A DNA stretch of 64,000 bases from Lyophyllum atratum (taxonomy: Eukaryota; Basidiomycota; Agaricomycetes; Agaricales; Lyophyllaceae): NCBI GenBank assembly GCA_014905825.1, contig JACGCN010000007.1, positions 744,001-808,000 of the forward strand. The letters are read 5' to 3'. Position numbers and translations under genes: made by a program. Each line of letters starts with the position of its first letter. Positions within the stretch are counted from its first letter, which is position 1. The notes beneath the pieces were generated by a model that saw nothing but the letters and a program-made list of their open reading frames with translations, was not told the origin of the DNA and did no database searches. Of the stretch, positions 21,586 through 32,882 are shown piece by piece.

Positions 21586-24484
21586 ATGGATTCCGAGTAC
21601 GATCACGCACCGCAAGACCACGAATCGCATGGGCCACACCCGCACCCATACCTTCACGAACCCCTCCTATACATCTCCAACATCCCACCATTTGTTACTG
21701 ACGAAAATCTCGCTCTGGCCTTTGTTTCCTGTGGCCCCTTCAGACCTAAGATACCACGCGACGGCACCAACAACGCACTCTCTGGCACCATTGAGTTCAA
21801 GTTCATTGAGAAGGGTAAGTAGCCGTGAACCACTCTAAATTGTGTAACGCAGTTGTAACAAGAACGTGTGCAGCGGAGAAAGCCCTTGCCACGCTCCAAT
21901 CACGACCCCTTCCCAGCATCCAGCCCCCCGTCCCATTGGTGCTCTCGCCGTATCCGCCCACCAACCCACCCACGCCCCTCCCGCCCCCATCTGCTCTCCC
22001 GCGCCTCGTGAAGCACCTGCCACCAGGCTACACCGACGCCCAACTCTACGACCTATTCCGAGCCTTTGGCGCCCTCGCCTCTGCACGGACCCAGACCCAT
22101 TTCGGAGCTGATACGGGCACGATCGAGTTCTGGAACGAAGATGATGCACGTGCTGCGGAGGAAGCCATGCACTGCGCCGATGTCGAGGGACAGAACATCG
22201 CCGTCCAGGTGTATCAGGTCCGACGCACCAGCGGAACCGTAAATGAATTCAGCGCCAATGCCCCGACCTTTGTTCCCTCAGGATCGATGTTCCCTGCGTA
22301 TCCTGCTCAGGTTGGTCAAAGGGCCTTTTCACAATTCGAAGGTTCTTCGGTGCTAATGGCGTCGTCAGTATTCTCCTTCTCCCCCTCGCGGTAGTCCGTA
22401 CTCCGTACGGCAAGCTCTGCAACCAGCGGTTGCACCATTTGCGCATGGTCCCGGTCAACAGGTTCAGCTTGCCCCAATGTCGGGCCCCGGATCAACCAGT
22501 CATAGCGGCCTCATTGATCCATGCAATTTGTTCTGCAAAGTAAGCCTTATCCTTACCCCTGGCGTTACGTGGCTGACTTTCCCCGAAGAATCTCGACCCT
22601 GATATTGACTCTAATGGCCTTTTCAGTCATTTCCGACAGGTGAGGCCTTCCCTCGACTTTTTGTTTCTAAATATATTGACGCGTTTATCGATTCCAGTTT
22701 GGCCAGATCGTGAGGTACGACTCATTTACTGTAGAATCTAATGGCATTTGTTGAACTTCAGGCAGCGCACGCGTCATGCGTAACGAAGGTGGGGAGAGTC
22801 GTGGGTTTGGTTTTGTGTCCTACCAGACACCCAGCCAAGGTGAGTAGATGACGTAGTCTTTCATGATCATATTTCATTGACGATCCACAGCCAATGCCGC
22901 AATGCACGCGATGAACGGTGTTCAGTTGGGATCTAAGCAAGTGGTCGTGCGCCTGCATGAGCCCAAACAACTTCGCCAAGAAAAACTAGCGCAACGATTC
23001 GGACATAACGGCCACCCTAGGAGCGCTAGTGGCGCTACTAGCCCCACTGCAAGTGAAGCTGGTGACAGTTACGGAGGATGGTCCAGTCCTCGTCGAGTTT
23101 CTGCACAGCTTTCCCCTGTCTCTGCCAGTCACTTTGACAGACCTGAAAAGTCGAGGAGAGGGTCTGGCAGCTACTTCAATGTAAGGAGCTGATTCCCCAA
23201 CTAAGACAATGTATTAATGAAACCCTGCAGGCCGCACTCTCGGGGACCCTCAGCCTTCCCATGCGTTATGACGACTTGGCAACTTTGTCGCCTGTGGTTA
23301 GGAAAGAGGTCCTGACTGGCGAATTAAGTCGCCGAGTTAAATCGCTGCGGATCGTCGCTGATCGGGACATCGACTCCGTCGTAGAGTCTCTTGTGGGGTT
23401 ATCACTTAGCGAAGTCGTCCAGTGCATCGAAGACTCCACGAAACTTGAGCATCAAGTTCACGGGTTCAAAGCCACGCTGAAGGCCTCCGTACCTTCGAAG
23501 TCGCCTTCTCCAGCCGCATCGCAGGATTCGCGCCTTCTCGATCCCAACTCCCTCAATGCCACTGCCAGCGCTCCCGAACACCCTTCGACCCCGATCTCTG
23601 TGAGCCCAGCCTTATCATCTCCCCCACGCACTTCCTCCCCCTCAGGCTCCGTCCCGCCAACATCGGAGAAAGATCGCATGCTGGCCGCCATCAACAAGCT
23701 CGAAACATCACGCCAAGCCGAGCTCACTGATCTCCTCATGAGCCTTCCCAAGCGCGAACGCGCTATGTGCCTCTTCAACGCCGAAGTTCTCCGAGCGAAG
23801 CTTGCGGACGCAAAAATGGTGCTCGACAGCGACGATGCAGAAGAGGACCAAAAGCTCTCTGATGCTCAGTCTACCAAGTCTGCGCCGCAGACCGCGACTG
23901 CACCTGTCACGCCTCAGGCGAAGAAGTCTGCGTCACGGGTGGAGGAATCGCCCAAGACGCCGGACTTGTCGTCTAAGGGGCCTTCTGCGGCGTCATCGCC
24001 GCTGCCTGGGACGCCCGGGGGACCGACGACGACACATACGATTGCGTCGTTGGCGAAGTTGCCGGCGTCTGAGATCATCCGCATTGCGACGTCGTCGTCT
24101 GCGACTGGGTTACCGTTGCCGAAAGCTGATGCGCTGGTGGTGCAGGCAACGGATGACTTCATCGATGGTTTGCGTGATAAGCCTTCCCAAGTGCAGAAGC
24201 AGCAGCTTGGTGATAAATTGTAGGCTATTCCGCGTCTTGTTAAGTTTTGGCACTGAAACCCACACCCCACGCACAGATTCAAAGTTGTCAAGTCGTTCGG
24301 TGTCAAAAGCGCAGTAAGTGGTGACTAGTCTGGAGGTGTTGGACCTACATTCTGATATTCGTTCTAGCCAAAAATCACCATCGCTTTGCTGGACCAAGAG
24401 GACCTCCGGTCCCTGGCCCATCTGATGAATAGTTACCCATCCGTACTCAAGGAAAAGGCTCTCTCGGTAACGAACAGCAAATAA
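21586..24484 (+). CDS. rrm4: Rrm4-like RNA-binding protein (three RRMs, three MLLE domains)
   Basis: Probable ortholog of the Ustilago Rrm4 mRNA transport protein, which rides on microtubule-moved endosomes during hyphal growth. RRM1 begins LLYISNIPPFVTDENLALAF (about 21660-21910) and RRM2 LVKHLPPGYTDAQLYDLFRA (about 22000-22230). RRM3 has RNP motifs LFCKNL and SRGFGFVSY (about 22530-22960, split by three small introns). Then come MLLE-type modules. The first (about 23255-23470) contains RKEVLTGELSRRVKSL. A shorter one (about 23680-23810) contains QAELTDLLMSLPKRERAMC. The last (about 24180-24470) contains QQLGDKLFKVVKSFGVKSA and KITIALLDQEDL, close to the PABC consensus. Ser/Pro/Thr-rich linkers separate them. 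In Ustilago the MLLE region binds PAM2-like motifs of the endosomal adaptor Upa1. A divergent cytoplasmic poly(A)-binding protein is the alternative, but three RRMs plus several MLLEs favour Rrm4. Confidence 0.82.
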
Positions 24485-25158
24485 ACGATTACCCCTTCTT
24501 ATACTCTTATATTCCCTCACCCATTTCCCTTGATTTTCGACGCTACTCGTTGAATCCACTCCCTCCGGTCATCTTTCATATTCCCATTTTCTCGGTCTGC
24601 ACTCACTCCAGGAGTCCACTTCATACCTCGGAATTGATTTACCCTTCACTATACACCAGTTTCTGCCACCCCCCCCCCCCCATATGTATAGTCTTGGTGG
24701 CTCCTTTTCTGCTTGCTTGCATTTTCCATAACCTGCCGCAACGTCGGCATCCCCCAACCCTTTTACGACCTCTCATGATAGTATCTTCTCGAGCATACAT
24801 ACCGAATACCGAATTCTTCTTTAACTTGATTGGCCTAGCCCTTATCGCACAAGCTTCCAGCGGAATTGGTCAAGAATTGGTGTGTTCTTTTGAGCTTGGG
24901 TATCTAACCCTTTCTATTATGTACAGTATGCGCCTGACTTCCGTGAGTAGCATTGACATAACATGTCTTCCGGTGTGAAGTTATACTCTCCTACTTACGC
25001 GTCCATTCGAACTCTCGAGTAGATCGAAATAAATGAATCCATAGAAGAGACAATTCTCAACCGCCTCTCTGCTCTCCCTTATTTGGCAGGAGCTTGTGGA
25101 ATCAATTCCACGGAGCGTGCAATCGGACTCGGAGCTAAACGAATTCCAAAGCACCATT
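24485..25158. other. Intergenic region with a C12 run
   Basis: Pyrimidine-rich 3' flank of the Rrm4-like gene, including a run of 12 C at 24670-24681. No gene recognised. Confidence 0.5.
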
Positions 25159-25686
25159 ATGTTGCCGACCATTCAACGATGCACACTCTCCTCTAGCCGC
25201 CGTCTTCTCGTCCCCAAACGCCTCTTCTCCGTCTCCCTCCACCGCCGCGCAGACCCATGGCTTCTCCCCAACACCCCTGAACACCTTGCCTCGATAACGA
25301 CGGAGGACATCAAGCCGAATCCATTGCCCCGACACAACGAGTCCACCGACACGCTACGCGCGCGCCTCGTGTACCAGTCGCGCAAGCGCGGGACTCTGGA
25401 AAGCGATCTGCTACTAAGCACTTTTGCACGCGACCACTTGAACACGATGAGCGAGGCGGAGATGCGCGAGTACGACCGGGTAGGTGTGATTCCGTTTTGT
25501 CCATTGGATGGACACTGACTCGAGTTTGTATGGTAGCTGCTGGATGAGGCGGACTGGGATATCTACTACTGGGCAACGGGGAAAAGGACGCCACCAGAGC
25601 GCTGGACAGACTCGGAGATACTCAGACGGCTGGCGGTGCATGCCAAGAATGAGGGCAAGGTGGTGCGCAAGATGCCTGCATTGTAA
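25159..25686 (+). CDS. SDH5: Succinate dehydrogenase assembly factor 2
   Basis: A mitochondrial factor needed for covalent attachment of FAD to the succinate dehydrogenase flavoprotein subunit. Exons 25159-25479 and 25537-25686 give 156 residues, the normal size. The basic, Ser/Arg-rich N-terminus ([20 protein letters not shown]) fits a matrix targeting sequence. The family core follows: [40 protein letters not shown], then after the intron [20 protein letters not shown] and a C-terminal [20 protein letters not shown]. The intron is 57 bases (GTAGGT...GTAG). An in-frame upstream Met at 25096 is possible, but 25159 directly precedes the targeting-like sequence. Confidence 0.92.
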
Positions 25687-28248
25687 ACCATCAGGTATGA
25701 AATGAAGTATTTACCGACACCAGCCTTATGTAGCACAATTCACAATTTTTTGCAGTCTAGGGTAGTCTCAAGACAACGGTGTAGAAATTATTTGCATGAA
25801 GGCAAGGCCAACCACACTACTCAACGAGTAAGCGAGATTAAGCGTACCTGCCTCTGGCGATGCCCGCCAGCTCTCCATGTCTATTCATCAACAACTCGGG
25901 TCACCTGAAGCCAGATCCCATCCTTTGTCATTGAAATCTTCATGTTAGCACGAATAGGAACACATAGAAACTAGCAAGAAGAAGCTCAGGTTTCAATCCC
26001 TCCCCGCTCACTGCAACGCTCAAGTCATGCCGTCAGACATCGAAATGGGACAGAAGTTAACAGCTTCAGTCTACAATGCCTCCACTGGCAGTTCGTCCCC
26101 GACGTGACGTTGAGCGCCCTCGCGCCGGCCAGTCGAGGACAAGCTCCTACGTGTAGAGGCGAGGAATTCGGGCAACAGTCGTTCGAGGTGGGCGAGTGCT
26201 CCTGCCCCCTGCCCTGCCCCTGCGGCTCCACAATCCCGGCGTCCTGAAAAACGGTCACGGTGAAGCTGTCTGCGAAATCCCTGCCGCCGCAACGCGAAAC
26301 ACCTCAAGCAGGATTGAGCATTTCTGTCGGCGCCTGTTCCAACAGCCGTCGTACCCATCCTGCGACAAACAGAAAGTGTAATGCGCTCAAACTAAACGGA
26401 TAGATCTAACCGGCACCTCAGGACACTACCTAAGCTGTCAGTCTGGAACAGGGGTGCAGACGACGGGGTTAATGAAGCCGACAGGTTTGTGCCTGCAGCG
26501 AGCCCAGCATCGCTGAACAATGTGGCGATGGAGGCGACTGTGGGCACCACGCGGGACGTACCACTTCTGGTGGTCACTCGCTTCCAGTATTCGAAACCTC
26601 GTTCTCATCCCTATCCCACCAATCAAGGTTCAAGTTAGCTCACGCACGCCATTCCAGTCGGATACGTGCGGCATAACTTATCCTCAGCACATGCTCCCCG
26701 CATTCACAGCGAATACAAGTAAGGCACGACGACTACACAGATCAAAGATTTCGTATTGCGCGGGCGCGTAAAGTGCGAATGCAAGATTTGTTGCTCAAAG
26801 CGGCGATCGGTACTACCGCACGTTATGGTCCTATACTATTCTCATTAGCGACCGACCCTTCTACTCAAGTAGACCCTCATATTTCGATCGCTAGAGCTTA
26901 GCCGTGGGCTTGACCGGATCGCGGCGTTGAATAACTAGTATCACTATACCCATACCAAGCATGTGTATTGAGAGAATCAATCTGGCTAAAGGTCGTTCAA
27001 ATTCCCAATATATCTGTATTAGGCCTTAGTCCGCCTAGAGCCTCGGTGGAGCCGTCATTCGCTCTCATAAGGACATCATCTCGGCTTTTAGCTTTCAGCA
27101 AGGGGTCCCGTATATTGGCATATAAATAACGAGTATTGACGCGCCTTCCTCGGTAATACTTCCGAAGAAGCCTTTGAGTGATCTCTAGAGTCTCTGGGAT
27201 GTGGTTTGCGAGCGAGTAGCTCTATGTACTTAACTTCGCGGCTCGCGTCGCGCCAGCCACGACGAAGGGCAACGACTTGGACGACGGACGCCGGGACGGG
27301 ATGGGGGCCGGGATTGCGGCACCGCCACACTAGCCATCCGTAGGTCACATGACCATGAGCACGCCATACCACCCGTCGAGCACACCATCGTCTGAGTTTG
27401 AAGGGAGAGTAGAAATAGCAAAAGATTTGAGCATGTCTCGCCTTCCTTTCGTCCATCCTTGAATCTGCAGCCAGGCATTGTACCCACACAAGACTAACGA
27501 GTTTAGGTGCCCCGAACGACGTCCTCCATGGAATCCGATGATCAGGAAGCTCAAGCTTGCGCTCAGAAGCCGAGCAAAGTGTAGGAGTCGCGTCGTTCCG
27601 TTCGTTTGGAGGTCAGACTCGAGAGGTTGCGTCCCTCTGCGCCCAGGAAGTCTTCCCGTCGATGCCCTTACCACCGCCGGTAGTTGGGAAGCCAATGCAC
27701 ATTCCTATCACGTGGACTCCGCTATAGCCCGAGCTCGCTGCCCGACTCGGATCATCGTTTCTATTGCTGCCCGCGTGATAGCTTGTGGGGCTTATCGAGC
27801 TGCATGGGTCGCCGCCGTTGTTCCGAGCGATCTCTTTGGGACGTTAGGACGTACATTCAAGAAGGGTCGTTGGCTTTCATTGCACGTTCCCCGACTCGTG
27901 TAGCGGCAAATCTTGGGGAGGTTTTCAGGTTCGGAAGCTCCGACAACCATGTCCATCACGGGTCCTTCGCTTCGACTACCAAGAGACGCTGTTACGGCGT
28001 GCTTGGCCGTCTGGAATTCCAGATGCGTTATCATTTGACACGTTGATACACTCCGCCAGGCCGCTCGAATTCCGAATGCAGGACCAGGGTTTTGGGGTGG
28101 CGGTCAGGATAGATCTTGGTGCTTTGTACGTGTTGTTGGTACGATTTTGGTATAAAAATGTCATCTCCCACTCCGGTTTCACCCCGCAACCGTTCTCATT
28201 TCCTAAGTGCCTCAGAGCGCCTCAAATCCACCATTAAAAACTTTGAAC
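25687..28248. other. 2.5 kb without a recognisable gene
   Basis: Only short overlapping open frames on all strands, none with a known domain or a convincing exon chain. No transposon ends, tRNA or tandem repeat was recognised by eye. The promoter of the EgtB-like gene lies at its right end. Confidence 0.45.
28151..28158 (+). promoter_or_regulatory. TATA box of the EgtB-like gene
   Basis: TATAAAAA, 98 bases upstream of the ATG at 28249. Confidence 0.45.
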
Positions 28249-30661
28249 ATGTCCTCTCCATCATCTTCCTCCTCTTTCGACTCAGTCTTTGACCAGTCGA
28301 ACTCAGGATCATCCACTCCCTCGTCTGTGGTCTCAAATTTGTCCTCTCACAAGTCAGCCCGAAATGTTGGTCATTCTCCAACCACCTGTGTCTATGTTCC
28401 ATCACCAACCATTGAGCCTGACGTCGTGAAATCAATATTCGATACGTACGCTCGAGATGGCTGCTTGGGCCTATGTCTCCCTTATGTCAAGAATGCCCAG
28501 AACACATGCTTTACCGACTGGAAAATGGAAAGCATGACTATCGGGGGACGGGGCAGAGCCCTGAAGGTCTTTATTTCGCCCGAAGACGTGCTTTCCCCTG
28601 CTCACAAGGACACGGACTTGTCTACAGTAAGCTCCATGTGATGTAAATAATCTCGTTTATGACTGACCAACTTCTGAAGCCCATGTCCACAATCCCCCAG
28701 GTTGCTCAGCATCTCACCGCATTCTCCCTTGCCGGCCTTCGTGTCATCGCTACCGTACCACAGACTAGAGGGCACATCCTCTATACCCTCGAGAAACCTA
28801 CGTTCACCTTCTCTCCCCTCTCCCACACACCCGGTTTCAGCCTCACCTCCATGCCGTCCACAGGCAACGTCCCAACTCTCGACGAGTGGAAAACCGTATG
28901 GTCCACCTGGGACCTGATTACGCTGCAGATGATTCCCCAGGAAATGCTCCACCAGAAACCGATCGACCTGCGCCACAAGTGTCTATTCTACATTGGACAC
29001 ATCCCGACGTAAGCCAGCTTCCCCGACCGCGAAGCTACCCAGGCCCGTGCTGATTGATTCTGCCATATAAAGGTTCTTGGACATGCTTTTATCGAAGGCT
29101 ATTGGAGGTGGTCCGAGCGAACCCAAGCACTTCTGGAATATCTTTGAGGTAAATTATGCGTGACCATATATATCCTTTGCCTCGATCTAACTTATCATTC
29201 TTGAAAGCGTGGCATCGACCCTCATGTTGACGACCCAGACCACTGCCACGTACGCCTCATAATCTCCTCCTTCAGTTGATACCTCTTTGACACCCTGATT
29301 CTTAGAATCACTCCGAAGTGCCAGAGAAAGACGAAGACTGGCCCACCCTCGACACCATCATCGGTTTCCGCAACAACGTCCGCGGACGGCTTGCCCACCT
29401 TTACGACGACCTGCAGTCTGGCAAGCGCCGCCTCACCAGGAATATCGCCCGCACGCTGGTCATGACCCTCGAGCACGAAGGTTTCCACATCGAGGTGCGC
29501 TCCCCTTTCCTCTTTCCTCCATCAGGACTTCGACCTCTAACTATTTCGTCTGCAGACTTTATTGTACATGCTCATCCAGCGTGCAGGGACCGGCACCTTG
29601 CCCCCTCCAGGCTTCGCCACGCCACCCTGGGAGACCCTAACGCCGCAGTGGGATGCCACCCCCGCTCCCCCCGTCTCGACCGTTGTCCTTGGCCCCGCTA
29701 CAGTCTGCCTCGGCCATGAAGATTCGGAGGGAGACGATAGCCTCGAGGATGTCGCTGAGGACGTGCACGGCCACATATTTGGATGGGACAACGAGAGTCC
29801 TGCTAGGAAGTATGAGGTTGGGGCTTTCCGCGTTGAGTGGCGGCCTGTGAGCAATCGAGAATTCGAGACGTTCTGGAGGGAGAACGGCGCGTGCGCGTCG
29901 CGGCTTCCCGGCAGCTGGGTGGAAGAGGACGGCGAGGTCAAGGTTCGTTCTGTCATTCAATGGCGGCTTGTTGTTGTGGTGCTAACGGGAATACCTTGTT
30001 ATGGCATTTAGGTCAGGACGATGTATGGCCCGGTGTCGATGGAGATCGCGCAACATTGGCCGGTGCTCACCTCGTATGACGACCTCCTGGCATACGCGCG
30101 CTCGAAGGGTGGTCGCCTGCCGACGGAAGTGGAGCTGCGTCTGTTCTTGGACACGTACGAGGTTGGATATGAAGGTGGTTCCAATACGGGGTTCAGGAAC
30201 TGGCATCCTGTTCCGTACGTTCTCCATGCCTTCCTTTCGTCGTTGAATGTTTGTGTTTATATGGATGCTTAGTGCGACAACTGGACTCGAAGTCAACAAC
30301 GGCAGGGGCTCGAACGGCGGTGTTTGGGAGTGGACATCCACTCCCTTCGATACGCACGAGGGCCTGTCCCCTACGAATTTGTTCACTGGGTAGGTTCATT
30401 TATGTCATCCCTGCCGTGCTTTGTAGAGCTTAATTTGGCTGTGCAGTTATTCTACAGATTTCTTTGACACCAAACATCATGTCGTGGTACGTTTCTCGGT
30501 CTTTATAGACTCTTACCGTGTTACTGATGATGCGTCGCGTTTAGTTGGGAGCGTCGTACGCTACTATTCCGCGACTTGCTAGTCGCAGGACCGTCCGGAA
30601 CTTCTATCAGCATAATTATCCGTACCCTTGGGTTGGAGGACGCGTTGTTTATGATCTTTAG
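28249..30661 (+). CDS. EgtB-like sulfoxide synthase family protein (DinB + FGE-type domain), no methyltransferase
   Basis: Resembles the C-terminal two thirds of fungal Egt1, the iron enzyme that joins cysteine to trimethylhistidine in ergothioneine synthesis. The DinB-like part contains LITLQMIPQEMLHQKPIDLR, LFYIGHIPTFLD and, across introns, RTLVMTLEHEGFHIETLLYM. That carries the HxxxHxE iron-ligand motif (HEGFHIE) and an upstream His (IGH). The FGE-type part contains MEIAQHWPVLTSYDDLLAYA, GGRLPTEVELRLFLDT, NGGVWEWTSTPF and the ending NFYQHNYPYPWVGGRVVYDL, a characteristic Egt1/EgtB terminus. The N-terminal exon (from 28249, Ser-rich, then FDTYARDGCLGLCLPYVKNA) does not look like the EgtD-type methyltransferase that precedes these domains in fungal Egt1. 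Its function may therefore be a sulfoxide synthase acting with a separate methyltransferase, or a different sulfur/iron oxidation. About nine short introns. Confidence 0.75.
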
Positions 30662-31437
30662 ATTCGGCAGCTTTGGGGCTTGACGTCCACTGTAGCTCTT
30701 CTTTCCCAACCCCATGCGAACACTTCTCCCAGTTAACCATCTGCACAATCCTCACGTTCCTAATGTTTCCTACTGACTTTGACCTAATGTATTTATGTAC
30801 TACACATATATCAGAATTTTCAACGAAAGATTCGTTCATCAACGCTTCGATTCAATGCAGCAGTTGGTATTGTAGAGTCTTGCATGATCCAGATGAGGCC
30901 CATGTACGATTTATCTCAGGTCGTGCCATCACACAATCCGGATTCTGAGTTTGTGTGCGAGCGCTCATCCCACAATAAAATTATGGCTCGATATATAACT
31001 CGCGACGGTAGCAATAAGCTCGACGTCCGAACTTCGCAAAACGGGCTCATCATGGCCGACCCAAGGGCCAAACTTGACAGCAAAAAACTCGTACGATGCT
31101 GTCAGGGTCGCGAGGGGTCGCGTATCATTTGCACGTGGTCGTAAAAATTAAAGGTGACCTGACTTCTGGAAGCCTTCTTTAAAGTCGGTCCACCTCCGTT
31201 GGCCTTCCCACAAGTCCTCTTTTCTTCCCCCTCCTCCTCCTCACTCTTTCCATCTCGTGAGTGTCTCGTCCTAATCTTACAGAAGTTGATGAGCAAACAT
31301 CTCATCAAACTATGTGCATTCGTGCTCGATGAGTTGGTATTCCTTCGGGGAGAGTTAGACCTCTGAACATCTCTTGTTGTGTGGTATAATCGTTTCTGCA
31401 TGTACTTACTCCTTTCTTTTGTCTCTGCAGAATAATA
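30662..31437. other. Intergenic region holding the ERG6 promoter and 5' UTR
   Basis: No gene recognised. A CT-rich tract (about 31193-31250) precedes a probable 5' UTR intron of ERG6. Confidence 0.5.
31257..31430 (+). other. Probable 5' UTR intron of ERG6
   Basis: GTGAGT at 31257 and CTCTGCAG ending at 31430, seven bases before the ERG6 ATG. At 174 bases it is longer than the coding introns. It follows a pyrimidine-rich tract like those near fungal transcription starts. Confidence 0.5.
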
Positions 31438-32701
31438 ATGGCCACCGACACGCATTCAACTGCTGACGGCCGTCAAGAAAACCGCATTGAGAACTACACC
31501 GCGTTCTGGAAGAAAGACTTGAACAGGGAGGACGAAGGCGGCACAGAAAAGCGTCTAGACAGCTACACTGAGGTTGTCAACGGTCAGTACAACCTTTCGT
31601 TTTTCCTCCCCCTGAACAACCAACTCAACCCCATTTTCCCAGGCTATTATGACGGTGCAACCGAGCTGTACGAGTACGGCTGGGCCCAGTCGTTCCATTT
31701 TTCGCGTTTCAATAAGGGAGAGGCCTTCCTCGCGTCGCTTGCCCGCCATGAGCACTACCTCGCCGCGCAAATGAACCTCCGCCCTGGGATGCGGGTCCTC
31801 GACGTCGGCTGTGGTGTCGGTGGCCCAGCTCGCGAGATTGCTCAGTTCTCCGACGCCAACATCGTCGGTCTGAACAACAACGACTTCCAACTCGGTCGCG
31901 CGAGGAAATATGCTCTCAAGGCTGGTTTGGAGAAGCAGGTCACCTTCGTCAAGGGCGATTTCATGAAGCTCTCTGAACAGTTCGGCGAGAACTCCTTCGA
32001 TGCTGGTGAGTTCTAAATTTATTCTTTAACGCGCCATTCTGAAGAATATTCTAGTTTATGCCATTGAGGCTACCGTTCATGCTCCCACATGGGAAGGTGT
32101 CTATGGGGAGATCTTCAAGGTCTTGAAGCCCGGAGGAGTGGTGAATATTAATTCTGGTTTTCCATCTTCGCATGCTGATGCGGTTTCTAGTTCGGCGTTT
32201 ACGAATGGTGCATGACCGACGACTGGGATCCCTCTATCCCTGAACACAAGCATCTCGCTCACGAGATCGAACTCGGAAACGGCATTCCAGAAATGCGTCC
32301 CCTTCGCATGGCTCGTCAGGCCCTCAAGACTGTTGGTTTCGAGATTGAGCACGAGGAGGATTTGGCCGAGCGTCCCGACCCCATTCCGTGGTATTACCCC
32401 TTGGAAGGTGATATCTCCAAGGCTCAGACATTCTGGGATTACTTCACTGTCTGGCGGATGAGCTGGAGTGGAAAACTCGTTAGCCACAATGCTATGCGCA
32501 TCATGGAGTGGATTGGGATGCTGCCCAAGGGCACCTTCGACGTTGGTGAATCATTGAAAATTGCTGGCGACTCCTTAGTCAAGGGCGGTCAGACCAAGGT
32601 TCGTCGTCGCCCATTTGGTCGTTAACTCATGTTCTAACACCTCATTTAACCAGCTCTTTACTCCCATGTACCTCGTTATCAGCCGGAAGCCATTAAACTG
32701 A
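31438..32701 (+). CDS. ERG6: Sterol 24-C-methyltransferase
   Basis: Transfers methyl from SAM to C-24 of the sterol side chain in ergosterol synthesis, at the ER and lipid droplets. Blocks in order: [15 protein letters not shown], then [20 protein letters not shown] (sterol-binding signature), [19 protein letters not shown], the SAM motif [56 protein letters not shown], and the C-terminal [20 protein letters not shown] region. The last exon is [15 protein letters not shown], ending at 32701. Four short introns interrupt the coding region, and the frame is maintained across each. Length and motif order match fungal ERG6. Confidence 0.95.
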
Positions 32702-32882
32702 GACGTGATTGGGGAGGAGTACTTATACCTTATACCATAATATCTATAGACCTACTTCGGGATACCGTATGCCTCCGTATGCCAGAATTCATTCATTTCA
32801 TGGAGATTTCGTGTCGCATGGCGTGAATCCCAACACGAGGTATCTCGGCAAATTCCGATCAACGTGTAAAATCTCGAGGCGA

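Noticed and set aside
23802..24317. 171-codon Arg-rich frame inside the Rrm4-like gene
   Set aside because: It overlaps the correct MLLE-coding frame in another phase and has an extreme Arg content typical of an out-of-frame reading.
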